Of a stretch of DNA of 64,000 bases, positions 41,955 to 55,504 are shown in pieces (the stretch's first letter is position 1; every line of letters begins with the position of its first letter). The translations under genes were made by a program, and so were the position numbers. Source of the stretch: Plasmodiophora brassicae. Taxonomy: Eukaryota; Endomyxa; Phytomyxea; Plasmodiophorida; Plasmodiophoridae. The notes below the pieces were generated by a model, which saw nothing but the letters and a program-made list of their open reading frames with translations, searched no databases and was not told the DNA's origin. The DNA is taken from assembly GCA_039704465.1 (NCBI GenBank), contig JASFAU010000012.1:682001-746000 (forward strand). The letters run 5' to 3'.

Positions 41955-44900
41955 ATGTCACGACGCCGTCGCGACTGGTGCACGGCCGACGATGAGGACG
42001 AGAGCGACGATGACGTCATTGTTGTCCGCTCAAAGCGGAAGCGTGCTAGTGGGACGTCGACGGTAATCAGTAGGGCGCGGGAGGTGCTGCAGGCGCAGCA
42101 GGCTGCTCTGGCGACGAAGCCGTCAGGCGTGCTGAAACGCAAAACTGGATTCAGTCGGTCGCAGAGCGCTCCAGGCGAATCGACCTCGTCTGCTGCTCCA
42201 CGATTGACGAGGCCGGTTTCTAGTCATGCTGGCCGAGTCGATCTTGAGGCCGAATTTGTTGAGGAGGTACTGCGATGGGGCGACGTGGTATCAGCCTCCC
42301 CGCGAGAGGTCAAACCGATAGACTTGAACAGCACTATCTGCTTTGACTCGTTCGATGACTATTGCTCGCTCTTCACCGAGCTCCTATGGGCCGACCTGCG
42401 AGGCAACCTTGTTTCAGGCCAGGACGAAAACTCGCCTGTGGACGCCGAATCGACCATTGTTGATAGTAATAGGCAAGCGTCGGTCAAATGTTTCTCCGTT
42501 CGCTGATGGTTTGCTCCTCTCTGTAGCGGAACACCTACGAGTCCGTTTAAGCGAACCAGTTTCGGATATCGCGATCAAGGATTTCGTCTGTGTACAGGCG
42601 TCGTCGGTATCGGTCATGGCGCTGGTTTTAGATCAACGGCCACCACTGTACACGTTGCGTGTATTGAAGTCCGCTGATCTGGGCGGCTCTGTTACGGTGA
42701 CTAGGCTTGGTACCTCCATCACATTCATGCGCGAGTACATCGCAGGTAAGCGGTACCTGCTGTGCTCGATCGCCAGTTCTCATTGTTTCCAGTTCGAACC
42801 TGCGCACGGTCAAAACTACTGCCGTTTATATTGAAGCCAATGTCTGCTTTCGATGGTTCTGTTCCGCTTGATCTTCTCGAGTCAGCCTGGGACCAGTTGC
42901 CCCCTCTTGTGATGTCGCGTCTTGAGCAGTGCCTAAACGCCAGTCAACTCGATGCTGTTAAGACCTGCGCCGAATTCAAGGCTCCGTTTGCCTTGCTCCA
43001 GGTCGCATAATTCGCCTCTGTTCGGATCGTAACAGATTTCTGACACGATTCGCAGGGACCGCCTGGAACAGGGAAAACGACCACGGTACTGCATTTGCTG
43101 AACGTACTTCATCTAAGCCTCTATCAAAGGCACTACCTATCCGTTCTTGCCGTCTCGATGATGTCACTTCAAAAGAAGCCATCCCAGCCGATGCCTACAG
43201 ATAGTCCAGCAGCCGAACCGCCCACAACGAAGGTTTCCATTGACATCGTATTCGAACAGCTCGCAAGCGTACGTGAAAATGAGTTGTGAATCTACTAGGC
43301 GGAATCTGTAACATACCCATATAGGTCATGTCGTCACCACCTAATTCTCCTTCAGGGGCCCGTGCTACCATTCTACCGCGGCCTCGTATCCTGGTGTGTG
43401 CGCCAAGCAACGCGGCTGTCGATGAAATTGTATCACGCGTTGCCACTGACAGGCTAATTGATGGTAATGGGCGGCCGTACACTCCAGACATTGTACGCGT
43501 TGGTAGGCCGTCCAGCATACGGGCTGGCGTAATTAAGGACAATATCTCGCTGGACCATCTCGTCGATGCGTTCTTTCGCTACTCCAAACGTAGGCTGCGG
43601 TAGTCCTCCACGCCTCCTACGAATCTAACTGTTGTGTTGCTATAGAACAACTAAATGATCGACTGGCGGTTGTCGATCAGCATAGGAAGCGGGTCGCTGA
43701 AAACCTTCGACAGGTATCGACGTTGATATTTTCGTACATCCGCTTGCTCATGTGTGTTCTACAGATTCACGAGTACGCGCTCCACCTGCAGAGTACCGGT
43801 GCACCCTGTGATCTTAGCAACCTTGCTATGCAAATCACGTCTCTGGCCGAAGAAAGGTCAGGAAATGGGATTTCGCGGGACGTACGCTTGCTTACGATCT
43901 CAACAGGTACCGCATACTTCTCGAGAGACAACGGTTGGAGATCGTCAGGGATCACAACAGAGAATCCGCGTGCACATTGCTTCAGCGATCGTTTCTGGAT
44001 GAGGCCCAGATTGTGTTTTCTACGTTGAGCGGGACTGCCAGTCGTTTCCTGGGGGGCGGGGAGGTCCCTGCGCGCGGCTTTGAGATTTGTATCATTGACG
44101 AGAGCGCCCAATGCGTCGAATCATCGACTTTGATTCCGCTGGTTGCCACGCTGTCTGTGCGCTCCCTGATCATGATCGGCGATCCGAGGCAGCTACCCGC
44201 TACTGTTTTCGTGATGGATGAGCGTGCGCGTATCTATGAGCGGTCTCTGTTCGAACGACTGCAACAAGCAGGCTGTCCTGTTCTGACGCTGGACATTCAG
44301 TACCGCATGCATCCAGGTATCTTGTTTGTATTGTGCTAGGATGCGCGTTCATTCTGTTTGGCCGTTTGCAGAAATCCGTCGATTTCCGTCGTTTTACTTC
44401 TACGAAGACAGATTGAAGGACGCTCCAAGCACTCTGGCCTACGACATGCAGTATTATGGCGATCGACGGTTTCGGCCGTATCTCTTCTTTGATGTTGCGG
44501 GTCAGGAGACGCAACGGCGATCGGTTCGCAACGCCTCGGAAGCGTCGTTTATTGCACAGCACTTGGGTATGTCTGTGGCGACCAGCACGCAGTCGATGAC
44601 CTGACTGGTTCGTTATCAGGCAACCTTGTGAATTCGTTTCCAGACGTCGATCTGTCACAGGTGGCCGTGATCACCCCGTACTCGGCGCAGGTCGACCAGG
44701 TACGGTCTGTGTTGGGCGAACGTTTCAAGGTGGTCGAGGTTTCCACAATCGACAGCTTCCAAGGCCGGGAGAAAAACATCATTATGTTCTCGTGTGTTCG
44801 CGCTGGCCGCGGTCGGATCGGGTTCGTCCAAGATATACGCCGGATGAACGTGGGCGTAACCCGTGCGCGACACGCAATGTGGATTGTCGGGCACGCCTCC

Positions 44901-45011
44901 ACGTTGCGGTCGTCGAAACCGTGGGCGGCCCTAATTCGCGATGCGCGCCAACGGGGTTCCCTCGTTCGAGTCGAGGGCACGAGGTACAATTGCGAGTACC
45001 CGAACCGATAG
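41955..45011 (+). CDS. SEN1: SEN1/senataxin-type superfamily 1 RNA-DNA helicase
   Basis: R-loop resolving and transcription-termination helicase. At least eight exons. A basic, acidic and disordered N-terminus (MSRRRRDWCTADDEDESDD) is followed by an N-terminal beta region, VTRLGTSITFMREYIAV, and then LNASQLDAVKTC (Q motif). Motif I is GPPGTGKTTT (near 43055). Then ILVCAPSNAAVDEIVSRV (Ia), FSTLSGTAS, IIDESAQCVESSTLIPL (motif II, DESAQ instead of DEAAQ), GDPRQLPATV (III), LTLDIQYRMHP (IV), VSTIDSFQGREKNIIMFSCVRAG (V) and DIRRMNVGVTRARHAMWIVG (VI). It lacks the long N-terminal HEAT part of SEN1 and is about 850 residues, which suggests a short SEN1/IGHMBP2-like form. End at TAG 45009-45011. Confidence 0.9.
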
Positions 45012-45254
45012 CCTCAGTTCCCGTAGCGGATAAAAGACAACCCCAGAACCTTCATCAGGTGCCCACTAATCGGCTTTCCCTTTCAGGTGCGCACACCCAG
45101 TCACGGGAACCTGCAGGTGGGCGCACCACCAGGTTCGCCAACTAATTAGCCGCCTACTACTACACTGGTAGTTGTGAACGCGGGCATCTGTGCCTGGCAG
45201 CAGCTCCCTGTTACTCTATACAACTGTGCAAACTCAAGTGCACGAACAGACAGG

Positions 45255-48200
45255 ATGGCGGGCGGGCTGTCGTTACGACAAGGAGCGGCAAACGCCGGCC
45301 TATTTGTCAGGCGCTGGTGGCGTCAGTTTAAGGGGCTCACAATCAAGAACACGTTGATTGTCGTTGTCAGGCGGCCAGCGCTCGGGGCCGTCGTCATCCT
45401 CAACCCGATCCTGTGGATCTACTTGGGCAGTCTACCACCAGGTGTTTGGCAATCACCGGAATGGCCATCAGGCAGTGCGACTCAGCGAACGCGTCATGCA
45501 GGAATATGGTCGCTCCGTGCGGCTGGGTCTGGCACAGTTGGCAACCCCAATCCGGCGGTAACCAGTCTCCAGGTGGCCTTGGCGCTGCATGGCGACTCTA
45601 TAGACTGCTGATCATCGCCTGGTTCAGATGCCTCGTGCGCAGCCGTGTACGCTGCCAGATCTAGGATCGTGCACGTCGCCCATCGTATACGCCCCTGATA
45701 CGCCCGCGACCGAGGCCGTCATGAAGGCGTTTGCGAACTCGACGGGCTATGCGTACGGGCAGGACATTATCGGGTTCGAAACCGTTCCCAACATGGCCTC
45801 GAGGCTATACGATGTCGACGATCCAATTGCGGTCAGCGCAGCCATCACCTTCAGGGGGGGCAGCGTGGCGAATTTCCTGCTCATGACCAACGGCACCGCG
45901 TTCGGGCCGTCCGGCTACATCCTTCACACGGCGTTGCACGCTCAGATCCTGGGGAACGCTCAGGGCAGCACCACACCGTTCTACGTCGCGCAGACGCAAC
46001 CTCTGCCTGATATTACGGCCGACGGCGACCTGCTATACAGGTACACGCCCACTAGTCAGCCGTTCGACCTCCAGCTCATGCTCCTCCCCGTCGTTGTGAC
46101 GCTCGCGTACCTGCCCATAATGGTGCTTGCGACCTATACCATGGCGGACGAAAAGCAGTCCGGCCTCGTCAATCCTCTTCGTAAGCTCGTTGTTCCCCGG
46201 AAGGATCGTTACCAGCAACTCAATAGGGCCGGTGTACAGGGCGGCTGGGGCTGTACGAGAGCGCGTATCTGGCCTCGATCTTCATCCCGTTGTTGATCCT
46301 GCAAACCGCCGCGAGCCTTGTGGGATCCATTACCGTGCTCTGCGTCGGCGCGCACCTCCTTGTCCTGTACAACACGTCGTTCGGCATCGTATTCCTCACA
46401 TTCTGGCTCTTTGGCTGGGCGATGATCGCCCTCGGCCTCCTGACCGCCTGCATCCCGAAACCCGTCCTCCAGAAAGCGTTCACTGGGTCTATCGTCGTTC
46501 TTGCCATTGTGTTCTCTCTCGCCACCTACCTGACGTCGGGGGGCCTCGGTGCAATCGAGAACGCCCCACCGTACAGTTACTCGCAGTACAGTCCTACGAC
46601 ACCACCAGCATCGTTGTACGGGCATTCGCTGATGCCCTGGTTTCTGCTGATGAAGATCATCGACGACTGCGCGTCGAGGACGGTGCTCCACACCGTCCCG
46701 GACATGGACGGCCAACGGGTTCTGTCCCTGGCCGACTACCCGTTCTCGCAGGTCGACGACCCCCAGGGCAATTGCACATTGGTCGTGAGCAACACACCCG
46801 TCACGTTCAATCCTCCGTCGACAAGCAGCACCTTTGACGCGCTCATTGTCATCACCCTTTTGTACATGGTTTGTGCCTTGCATAGCTGGCCTACCTGTAT
46901 CTGACGCTGCGCCCAGGTGGCGGTCTGGTACGCCGATCAGATATTCTCTGTCGGCGAGCTGGGCGGAAGACAGGTTTGGTACTTCCCGGTGACTCGTCGG
47001 TACTGGTTCGGTGCCCAGCGTAAAACGTGCGTCTGGGCTGACCATTACGTTGCCCGCTGTTCCGTCTGATGGGCGATTTGTGCCTAGCGTGACAACTGAT
47101 GGAGACACGCTGGCGCTCCTTCAGCAAACGTCTGCGCAGCAGCAATCGGTGAACATTCGCAAGATCAGCAAGACGTTCGATAAGACTACCGCCGTAAGGG
47201 AGGTGACCACCTCGATGCTGCCCAACGAGGTCACTGCTCTGCTTGGCCAAAAGTTCGTTCCATTTGGTACCTCGATCAACGAACGTGATCAACTGAGCAT
47301 TGGCTTTGCAGTGGAGCTGGCAAGAGCACGTTGTTCAACATGATCACTGGGCTGATGGAGCCGTCCGCCGGCGAAGGTTTTGTGTGCGGCCATAGCGTCA
47401 CCCACGACAGTGCATCTATCCAGGCCATCATTGGTGGCGTGCAGCGGATCGTCCAGAGATGTGTTCGATGTAGTTTACACATTCGTTAGGAACATGTTCG
47501 CAAGGCGATTTTCTCTGGGACCTGTTAACACCACTGGAGCACATTCGTCTGTACATGTGTTTCCGTCCTCCCGCGGAGGGCGCCAACGAGTAACGCCTGA
47601 TGGACCAAAAGCCATCGTGGACGGCAAATAGTGAACCGGTTTGCACAGGACACCCGAACCGTATGCCACATGGCTGCTGAAACAGGTTGCGCTGCTCAAG
47701 GTCAAGGACAAGGTCGTCCGCACGTTCTCTGGCGGTATGCCCGCGTTCGGCGTGTCCGGTCGGGCATGCCAATAACCACATTGTACGCATTAGGGATGAA
47801 GCGTCGTATGAGTGTCGTCCTGTCCTTGCTAGGAGAGCCCCTTTTAATCGTAGGACAGCGCCGGTTCGCCCGTCGACAACCGGCATTTTGAAACATGCAA
47901 TGTACAGGCGCTGGATGAGCCGACGACAGGTGGACACATTGCAACCCGACATGGTGAACCTACTTATTAGCGATCCCATCTAGGAATGGACCCAATCAAC
48001 CGGAGGCGGGTATGGAACGTCGTCGAGAGGATCAAATCCAACCGCGTCGTCCTCCTAACAACGCACAGCATGGAGGTCGGTTGCGCCCATTGGACGAGGT
48101 GCGGCGCTCGTTTTAACAGGAACCGTGCAGGAAGCGGACCACCTTGCCGACAAAGTGCTCATCATGGTGAAGCGATCGAATCGCCTGCGCGGGTGGCTCT

Positions 48201-51200
48201 AACCTCACGTCTGACGCACGCGTCGTTCAGCACCGCGCTCAGCTCAAAGCGGAGGGCAGCACCTCGTTCTTGAAACGCCGCTTCGGCAAGCAATTCGAAA
48301 TATCGCTGCTGGCGGGTGGCGAACCGCGACAATCGTATCGTACCCCGTTTCCGACCCCGTCCGTCGTCTATAACAACGTCCGACAGGTTGCTGGCGTTCG
48401 TGAACAGCCTCATTCCCGACGCCGAGGTCCGCGTTGGCTCGCCTTGGTGAGCGTCCCGGGCTGTTGACGCATTTGGCACAGATCGTGGAGGCATCGACTG
48501 GTGGCGTTCGTGTCGCCGTCACAAGCGCCCAGGCGCGTTTCCTGCCGGCGTTCTTCAAGGCGGTTCGCGAGGCAAACCTGGCGGCACGCCAGAACGGGAC
48601 CCGGCTGGAACGCGAATGCTCGATATCGCACACGACCCTGGCGCAAGTGTTCCTGAAGGTCTGCCAGGCCAACAATGACGTCGCCATCGAGGTATCGTGG
48701 GATGGATGCTCGGCATCAGAGCAGGGCGAGTCAACCAGGCTGGCCGTGCAGGTCGTTGCGGCTGACAATCGCGCTGACGACGACCGTGCCGTCATGGAGC
48801 AGCGCTGCGTTCTCTGCCGGCTGCGCGATCGGGAACGGGCGACGTTGTACACGCTGGACCGCGTTCCCGTCAAGGTTGACGACCTCGTCTGCGTCAAGTG
48901 TGCCACCGGCCAGCACGATGGCGATCCTGTCCTCGATGACCGTGTCGGGAACGTCGTCGCGCCATCGCCGACATCGCCGCCGACCCCTGCCGTACCGTTG
49001 GACGTCCCTGCCCCCGAACCTGCCCGGTACGAACCGGTTAACGATGCTGCGCTCGGCACCAGCGTCCGCGCCGTGATCCTCAGCCAGGTTCGGGTGGTGT
49101 CGTGTGCTACATCCGCTGCTGACGCCCGCCCTCCCCACAGATCAACGCCGTGCTCTACAAGAACCTGTGCATCGCTCGGCATCGTCGTCGGGCGAACGGC
49201 TGCCTGGCGGTCGTCCTGTTCCTATCGATCGCCCTGATCGCCCTGATGTCCGGCGGCGGGACGTCCACCCAGGCCTACTACGATGCGTACCTTCACCAGC
49301 ACTACTGCTGCCGGGGTAGCACGTGCTTCCTGTACCCGAGTAGGGCGTCACCGATCGCCACATCAGACGGGACCGACTGACAAGCGTCGCAGCGGCAGGG
49401 GCATCGCAGGCGTCGTATGGGACGGCGGCGGCGCCCACTTGCAACCTGACCAAAGCCGCCAACGACCTCGCCGACGACTGGACACGCCAGCGGTCATCTA
49501 CGAAGGACGTTGGGTCCCCGTCGATATGGATCGAGGGTGGCAACGCCGCCGCCGTCGTGTCGTTGCTGGCGCCGAGCTCCATCGCCTCAGGGATCACGTT
49601 CCGCGCCGGTTCGCTCGCAACCCGACCCACACGGGGCCGCTTCGTGACGGGGGGCTCTCCCGGTTAGGGTCGGTCGGTGCGGTGACGAGGACGCAGACCC
49701 AGTGGAAGCAGCAAGCCACAGCGTTCCCGAGCGAATGCTCCTTCTTCCAGTCCGGTCACTCGCGGGTGTCGTGGCTCTGGGAGGAGCCGACGTCGATGAT
49801 GTACACCGTGTACCAGAACGCCTCCAACTGGATGTACTACTCCGTAAGGACGATGCCCTTTCCTGTACGTCCTGGCGTCGTCATGGCTCCTGTGCTCAGG
49901 TAAAGCCGGACCCTATCGCGACGTGGAAGGCGTCGCTCCCGTCCCTGGTGATGCAGATCGACAATTCAACCGCAGCGCCGAGGACGATCCGGGTAACATC
50001 GGCGGCCCCGCCCAGCACCCGCTTCGCCTCTGATCGCACCGCGCTAGGCGTCGTTCTACGACAGCGACAACTCGCCGTGCGCCTGGACGAATCTGCGCCT
50101 TGTCATGTACTACAACGGCAGCCTGTATGCGAGCGCATGCCAAGGGGTGTTCTACGCGGGCGCGTCCCAATGGGCCACACCGCGCGAATACAACAACTTC
50201 CCGGCGGTGACGTCGCTCGTCGACACGGCGAGCCTGATTCGCGTGGTGGCGTCGAGCCTAGCGACGGGCCACCCCGATGCGCTGAACGACGGCACGTTCG
50301 CGCCGCTGCCCACCGTCGCGTTCGTGGGGACCAAGGTGACGCCGCCGGGCATCTTCATCCTGGACATCTTCGTCCCGCTGACGTCCATGTTCCTGATGCC
50401 GTTCGCCATCGATCTGCTCGTCACCGAGAAGCAGACGCAGCTGCGGTTCATGATGACGCTGCAGGGCATGAAGGGGCTGTCCTACTGGACGGCCAGCATC
50501 GTCTGGATCGGTACGAACGCGCCCCCTCCCCGTACCGTCGTCTGACTCGCCGGCAGCGGGAACGTCCCTGCTGATCATGGTGTTCGTCGTCGGCCTGTCT
50601 GCGGTGATCACATCGGCGACGTTCGTGCAGGCGAACTCGGCCCTGCTTGTGTGCACCCTCGTGTCGTGGTCGCTGACGGAGGCGGGCGTGGCGATCCTCG
50701 TGTCGGCCCTGTTTCGATCGGGTGGCATCGCCTCCATTGTCGTCTACGTCGTGGCGGCGGCGACGACGATCGCGGGCGTCGTGTTCGTCGTGCTCCCCGA
50801 CTACCAGTCGTCCTGGACGATGTACGCGTTCCCGTCGATCCTGTTCACGGTCATGTTCCACAACAGTGTGGACGGCCCCGGGCCCGGCGCCGTTCGCGTC
50901 CTGACCGGGCAGATCTTCGCCATGCTGGCCGTCGGCATCGCGTATGCCGTCATCGGATGGTACCTGCAGGTGTCCCTGCCGACGAGCAAGGAACCTGGAC
51001 GACCGCCTATCAGCTGGCGGTCGCTCTGTCGGCCGCCGAACAAGTCGATTCAGCCGACGATGGTGGCGTTGGCGCTCGGGTCCACGCCGGACCACGACGA
51101 AGACGAGGACGTCAAGGCGGAGCGCGACCGCGTCCTGAACGACACGTCGTCGCGGCGACTGGCCGTGTCCATTGCCGGCCTGGGCAAGGCCTACGACGGC

Positions 51201-52870
51201 AAAGCCGCGCTGGACGACCTGTACCTGGGCATCGAGTACGGCGAGTGCTGTGCCATTCTGGGCCCCAACGGAGGTGACGGTTCGTCGCGCGCCTGACGAT
51301 GCAGGGACGCTGACGCGCCGTCCGCCTTCGTGCACAGCTGGGAAGAGCACGACGCTGAACATGCTCTGCGGCCTGATCAGGTACGCGATTGACGATCGCG
51401 CACGTCGCCGCCTAGCCCCCGTTCGTGACGCTCGTGTCGTGCGTGCAGGCCGACGCAAGGGACCGCCCGTGTTGGTGGCAGCGACATCCACGACCGCACG
51501 TCGTTGTTTCGGTCGTTGGGGTGCTGCCCCCAGTTCGACGTCGTCTGGCCCACGCTGACCGGTCGGGATCGCCCTGCGACCTGCCCCGATTCGTACGTCC
51601 TGACGACGAGCGTGCTCGACGTAGTGCGGGAGACGCTGGCGTTCTACGCCCGCATGCGGTCGTGCCCGTCGTCGCAGATCGTCGGGTGGGTGCAACGTGC
51701 TGCCGAGAACGTCGAGCTCGACGGGGACCCGTTCGGTACCGCGCTTTGATGATGGCGAAACGGCGCCCGTGGGCTTGAATTCTCAGTGCCGCGCGTCAGA
51801 CACGATTTCGAGCTCGCTGAGCGGAGGGCAGAGGCGACGCCTGTCGATCGCCATCGCCTTGGTCGGTGCCGTTGCCGCTGGCCGGATTCGCGTTCTAACC
51901 CGGCGTGCCGGCGCAGATTGGGTCGCCCAAGGTCGTCCTGCTCGACGAGCCAACCACGTCCGCATGCGGTCCCCCGATGTCGTTGACCTTGAACGGGATA
52001 TAACTGTTGGCGGCGCAGGGGGCTGGATCCGGACACGCGGTTGCACATCTGGAAGATCATCGGGCAGCAGAAGGCGCAGGGCCGGTGCGTGATTATCACG
52101 GTAAGGTCCAGCAGGGGCACAGAGCGCATTGCCCAGCATCGTCCGCTGATCCGCGTCGTCGTAACACAGACGCATTCCATGGAGGAGGCCGACAACCTCT
52201 GTACCCGAGGTTTGGGTGTGCGGCGTCTCGCGTACCCCGCCAGACGCTGACGGCGAGCGCTGACAGTCGCCATCATTGCCGCTGGGCGTCTGCGATGCGT
52301 CGGGTCGCAAGCGCGACTGAAGAAACGGTTTGGACATGGTGGGAGGCAGCCAGATCGTGCGTCGCCGTCAGCATGGGGGCCCTGACCATAGTCGCCGACT
52401 AGGGTACACGATCACAGTGCGGATGGACGTGTCGTCGCCCGATCCGCCGCCGTTGTCGGACGCGACGGTCGGCGAGTGCGAGAGGCGCATCCTGCTCAAG
52501 ATCACGAACTTCATGACGACGTCGGTGTCGCCCAGCGCGAGGCTGATCGACGCGAACAAATCGACAGAGACGCTGCGCAAGATCGCAGCGACAGTGAACC
52601 CGGTACCTGAACCGTTCATCATGGCCGGGGTGACGACAGCCCACGTGCGATTGCCTACCCACCTAGGGAACGGGAGCGCCCGCCGGGTCGAGCTGGCGCT
52701 TCGAGCGGCAGTACCTGGTGGAGTCCACGGAATCGCTCGACCTGGAACGCGTGTTCCACGTCATGCAGAACGACGCGCGTCTGCTGGGCGTGTCCACCTG
52801 GGGCATTGCCGAGCCCAGCCTCGACGACGTCTTCGTCAAGGTCGCCGGCAACTTCATGGACGAGGACTGA
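45255..52870 (+). CDS. ABCA: ABCA-type full ABC transporter
   Basis: About 7.6 kb and 20 or more exons. TMD1 starts MAGGLSLRQGAANAGL with NTLIVVVRRPAL. An exoplasmic loop CTLPDLGSCTSPIVYAPDTP follows, then spans such as LLLQTAASLVGSITVLCVGA and VFLTFWLFGWAMIALG. NBD1: VNIRKISKTFDKTTAVREV, Walker A NGAGKSTLFNMITG (about 47310), LTPLEHIRLYMCF, signature FSGGMKRRMSV, Walker B LLIALDEPTTGMDP, switch His TTHSMEEADHLADK, ECSISHTTLAQVFLKV. TMD2 starts NAVLYKNLCIARHRRR. NBD2: GLGKAYDGKAALDDL, AGKSTTLNMLCGL, signature LSGGQRRRLSIAIAL, VVLLDEPTTG, DTRLHIWKIIGQQKAQGRCVIITTHSMEEADNL, PSLDDVFVKVAGNFMDED and stop 52868-52870. ABCA proteins move lipids. Several exon boundaries in the TMDs are not resolved. 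Confidence 0.88.
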
Positions 52871-53080
52871 CCGATGCGCACAGTGTCCGTTACCCCGTCC
52901 CCTGTTTCCGTTTCCGATTACACTGCCGGAGCCGTTTGGCACCTCGAATGGCCCACGTACGAGAACGCCGCAGGCAGCGGTGGTTGCAGTTCGCGGCCAG
53001 TGCGAGCTGCAGCCTGCGCCGACTGGCACGCGTGTCGCGTCGCGCTGAAATCCGCGGTTGCATCCGGGGAGGGCTGAGCG

Positions 53081-53820
53081 ATGTCCTCGGAAGAAGCCGC
53101 CGCCGCAGTTGTACCAGGCGTGCATCTCAACGGGGTGGTCGTTCGCGGCGAGGCCAGGGCCCGCGCGCTGCAGGGTCGCCGCCTCGGCGCCAGCGTCCTG
53201 TCTCGTACGACGACGTGGGCGCGTCTGGGCGACGCGCGGCTGAAGCGTCTCGACAGGATGGCCGACGAAGTTGCCTGAGGACTTGGCCGTGTCCGCCGTG
53301 CTGATGGACGAGGAGGCTGTTCTGGCTGCCAGAGAGGGATGGTTGTCGATCACAGGCCCGCCTGTGGGCGTCAGTGACGCTCGGCAACGCGTGTTCGAAG
53401 CGCTCTGGCAACGAGGCTGGTGGTTGACGCCCGCACTGAAGTTCGCCGGTGACTTCCTAGTCTATCAACGTCATCCGGACCAGGTCCATTCGAGGTCGTA
53501 TGCACGCATGGCATGCGTCATAGACGAGGCCTGATCGCATCGTACACAGCTACATTGTTATCGTTCGCGATCGTCACGAATCCATCCCGATCCTCGACAT
53601 CATATCGAGTACGTGCCGGGCATTGTATGATCGAATCCGCACGAGCCTCTTAACGATTCGTGCGTCAGTTTGCCGGCTGGGCACCGCGGTTAACAAGGCG
53701 ATTCTGCTGGCGTCATGCGACGGCTCGGAGGTGCGGTTTTCGACGCTCCGCTGGCACCCGAAGGCGTCCAACCCACCCAGAGGAACAGACGATAAAGACG
53801 CTGTCGACGCCGACTCTTGA
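53081..53820 (+). CDS. TSEN34: tRNA-splicing endonuclease subunit SEN34
   Basis: Catalytic subunit that cuts the 3' splice site of tRNA introns. Four exons: 53081-53204, 53257-53494, 53550-53608 and 53669-53820, with GT-AG introns of 52-60 nt. Reading frame: GVHLNGVVVRGEARARALQGRRLGA, SRWPTKLPEDLAVSAVLMDEEAVL, QRVFEALWQRGWWLTPALKFAGDFLVYQRHPDQVHS, SYIVIVRDRHESIPILD, LGTAVNKAILLASCDGSEVRFSTLRWHP. The catalytic triad residues are visible: Tyr of FLVYQ, His of VHS and Lys of AVNKAILL. The C-terminus is Asp-rich. About 190 residues, near the short end for the family. It follows ABCA on the same strand by 210 nt. Confidence 0.93.
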
Positions 53821-53879
53821 ACCTATCTGTTCGCCATCCGAACGTATGTAGAGCAGGCCGAGCCCTTTGACTGTATTGT

Positions 53880-55048
53880 TCAGACCCACTTGTAGACCCA
53901 TCCGTCGTTGTATCCGCCCATCTTGTAGGAGACGAGATGGCGGATCTTGGCCCAGAGGTAGACAGCAGTGATCAGCGCTGCCACTGACATGACCTGGCGG
54001 CTACCAGGCGATTCCACCTCGACGGCCTTCGTGCTCAGGAAGATAACGGCAATGCCAATAGCGAGCTGAACGCCACCGCAAATGTACGATTCCGATGTCA
54101 GTTGCCACCCACTTCCCCCGTGCACGTACGACATCTCTCCGCTGTCGTCGAAGTGTGCCCAGGGCGTCTCCTTAAGGATGTTGTACATACCGCCGGAAAC
54201 ACAGAACAGGTAGATTGCAAACGATGCCAGCAGGTAGATGGACGTGTTCTTCCGGAAACGCCAGAAGAGCGGGCCCAGAACGGCCAACGCGACGACACCA
54301 GACAGGGCTGGCACACCGACGTTTTCGACGAACGCGGCCCAGTCGAATGGGCGCGAGATCGACGCGCTCAGGTCGCCCGCGCGCGAGTTGATCCAACGTA
54401 GGACGGCTTCGCCGGTGAAGCCCTTCGAGTTGAAGTCGAACTTGTCGAGGTTCGACGCTTTGGCTACGAACGTCGACGACTTTGGCATGTTCTGCTTGGC
54501 GTACGGGTGGACGAACAACAGCAGCGGGGCCGACGTCATCCCCAGGTCGTTGAACGTTTGCCCGACGTCCTTGTAATCGAAATCCATTTCCACGACGAAC
54601 GTTGGCGTACCAGCGTGCTGCGACGCTTCGTATACGGCTTCCGACACTAAAGGAATGTCCTTGCCAATGCCCCTATCGACGCAGCGGTGTCAACAGACGA
54701 GGGCACATGTCGCGATTGCTGGCGACGATTACGTGCAAGCCTTGCATGCGAACCGGGGATCCTTGGCCGTGAACAGAACCGCAACGTTGTAATTTCGTGG
54801 CCCACGAAGCACATAGTCCCGGAACTCATCGTTGCCCATCCGGATCAATCGATGCGACGCCGCTGCCGCTGACGTCCGCATCCACTCCAGCTTCTCATCC
54901 GCCGACTGCAACACACACACACGATAAGCACGCACGCCATCAACGGAGCACCACAGTCCACCTTCTGTTGGCCACTGGCGACGGCCACCAGCAGGACGAG
55001 GCCCAAGCACAGCATCGCCGGGACGCCGGTCCTGGCGACAAATGACAT
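53880..55048 (-). CDS. OST3: OST3/OST6 (TUSC3/MAGT1) oligosaccharyltransferase subunit
   Basis: ER thioredoxin-fold subunit of OST. Three exons. Exon 1 has a signal peptide: MSFVARTGVPAMLCLGLVLLVAVASG. Exon 2 has RLIRMGNDEFRDYV, RNYNVAVLFTA and the CKAC thioredoxin motif. Exon 3 (after a GATAG acceptor) has GIGKDIPLVSEAVYEAS, FVVEMDFDYKDVGQTFNDLGMTSAPLLLF, then four C-terminal spans (PALSGVVALAVLGPLF, SIYLLASFAIYLFCVSGGMYN, CGGVQLAIGIAVIFL, VMSVAALITAVYLWA) and NDGWVYKWV at the end. The CxxC can form mixed disulfides with substrates. It converges with SEN34 (59 nt between stops). About 330 residues fits. Confidence 0.92.
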
Positions 55049-55504
55049 CCAGACCGCGGTCCGGAAGTTCGCAAAACAAAGCGAGGGCAAAACAGTCGCC
55101 GCCCGGTGAGAACCCGACCTGGACGGCTGGACCTGTTTCCGTGTTCGACGAACCCGATTGTGACGCCCGTGCATCGCAGTGGGGGGCCGTGCCCGCCACC
55201 ATTGAAGTCCACACAGTGAGCCGTACGGCTGCAGGTGTTCCCCAATGTCTGCGGGAAGCGCGTAGGCAGTTGCCCCGTCCGGCACCTGCTGCCTCGTTTG
55301 CGAGTCCGCGTTCGCCGTGCCATGTGTTCGACCATGGCAGAGACCGGCTCTGGGGCGGTCGCGCGGATCACAATGATGCAGCGCGGTTCGTCGTGCGGGG
55401 CCCACCGAATTCGGCGAGCGCCCGCCGAGGGGAGCAGTGCTCGCAAAAACGCGGCCAAACGTTTTCCGGGGGGCAAGGCGCCCAGCGGTGCCCATCGTCC
55501 GCGA

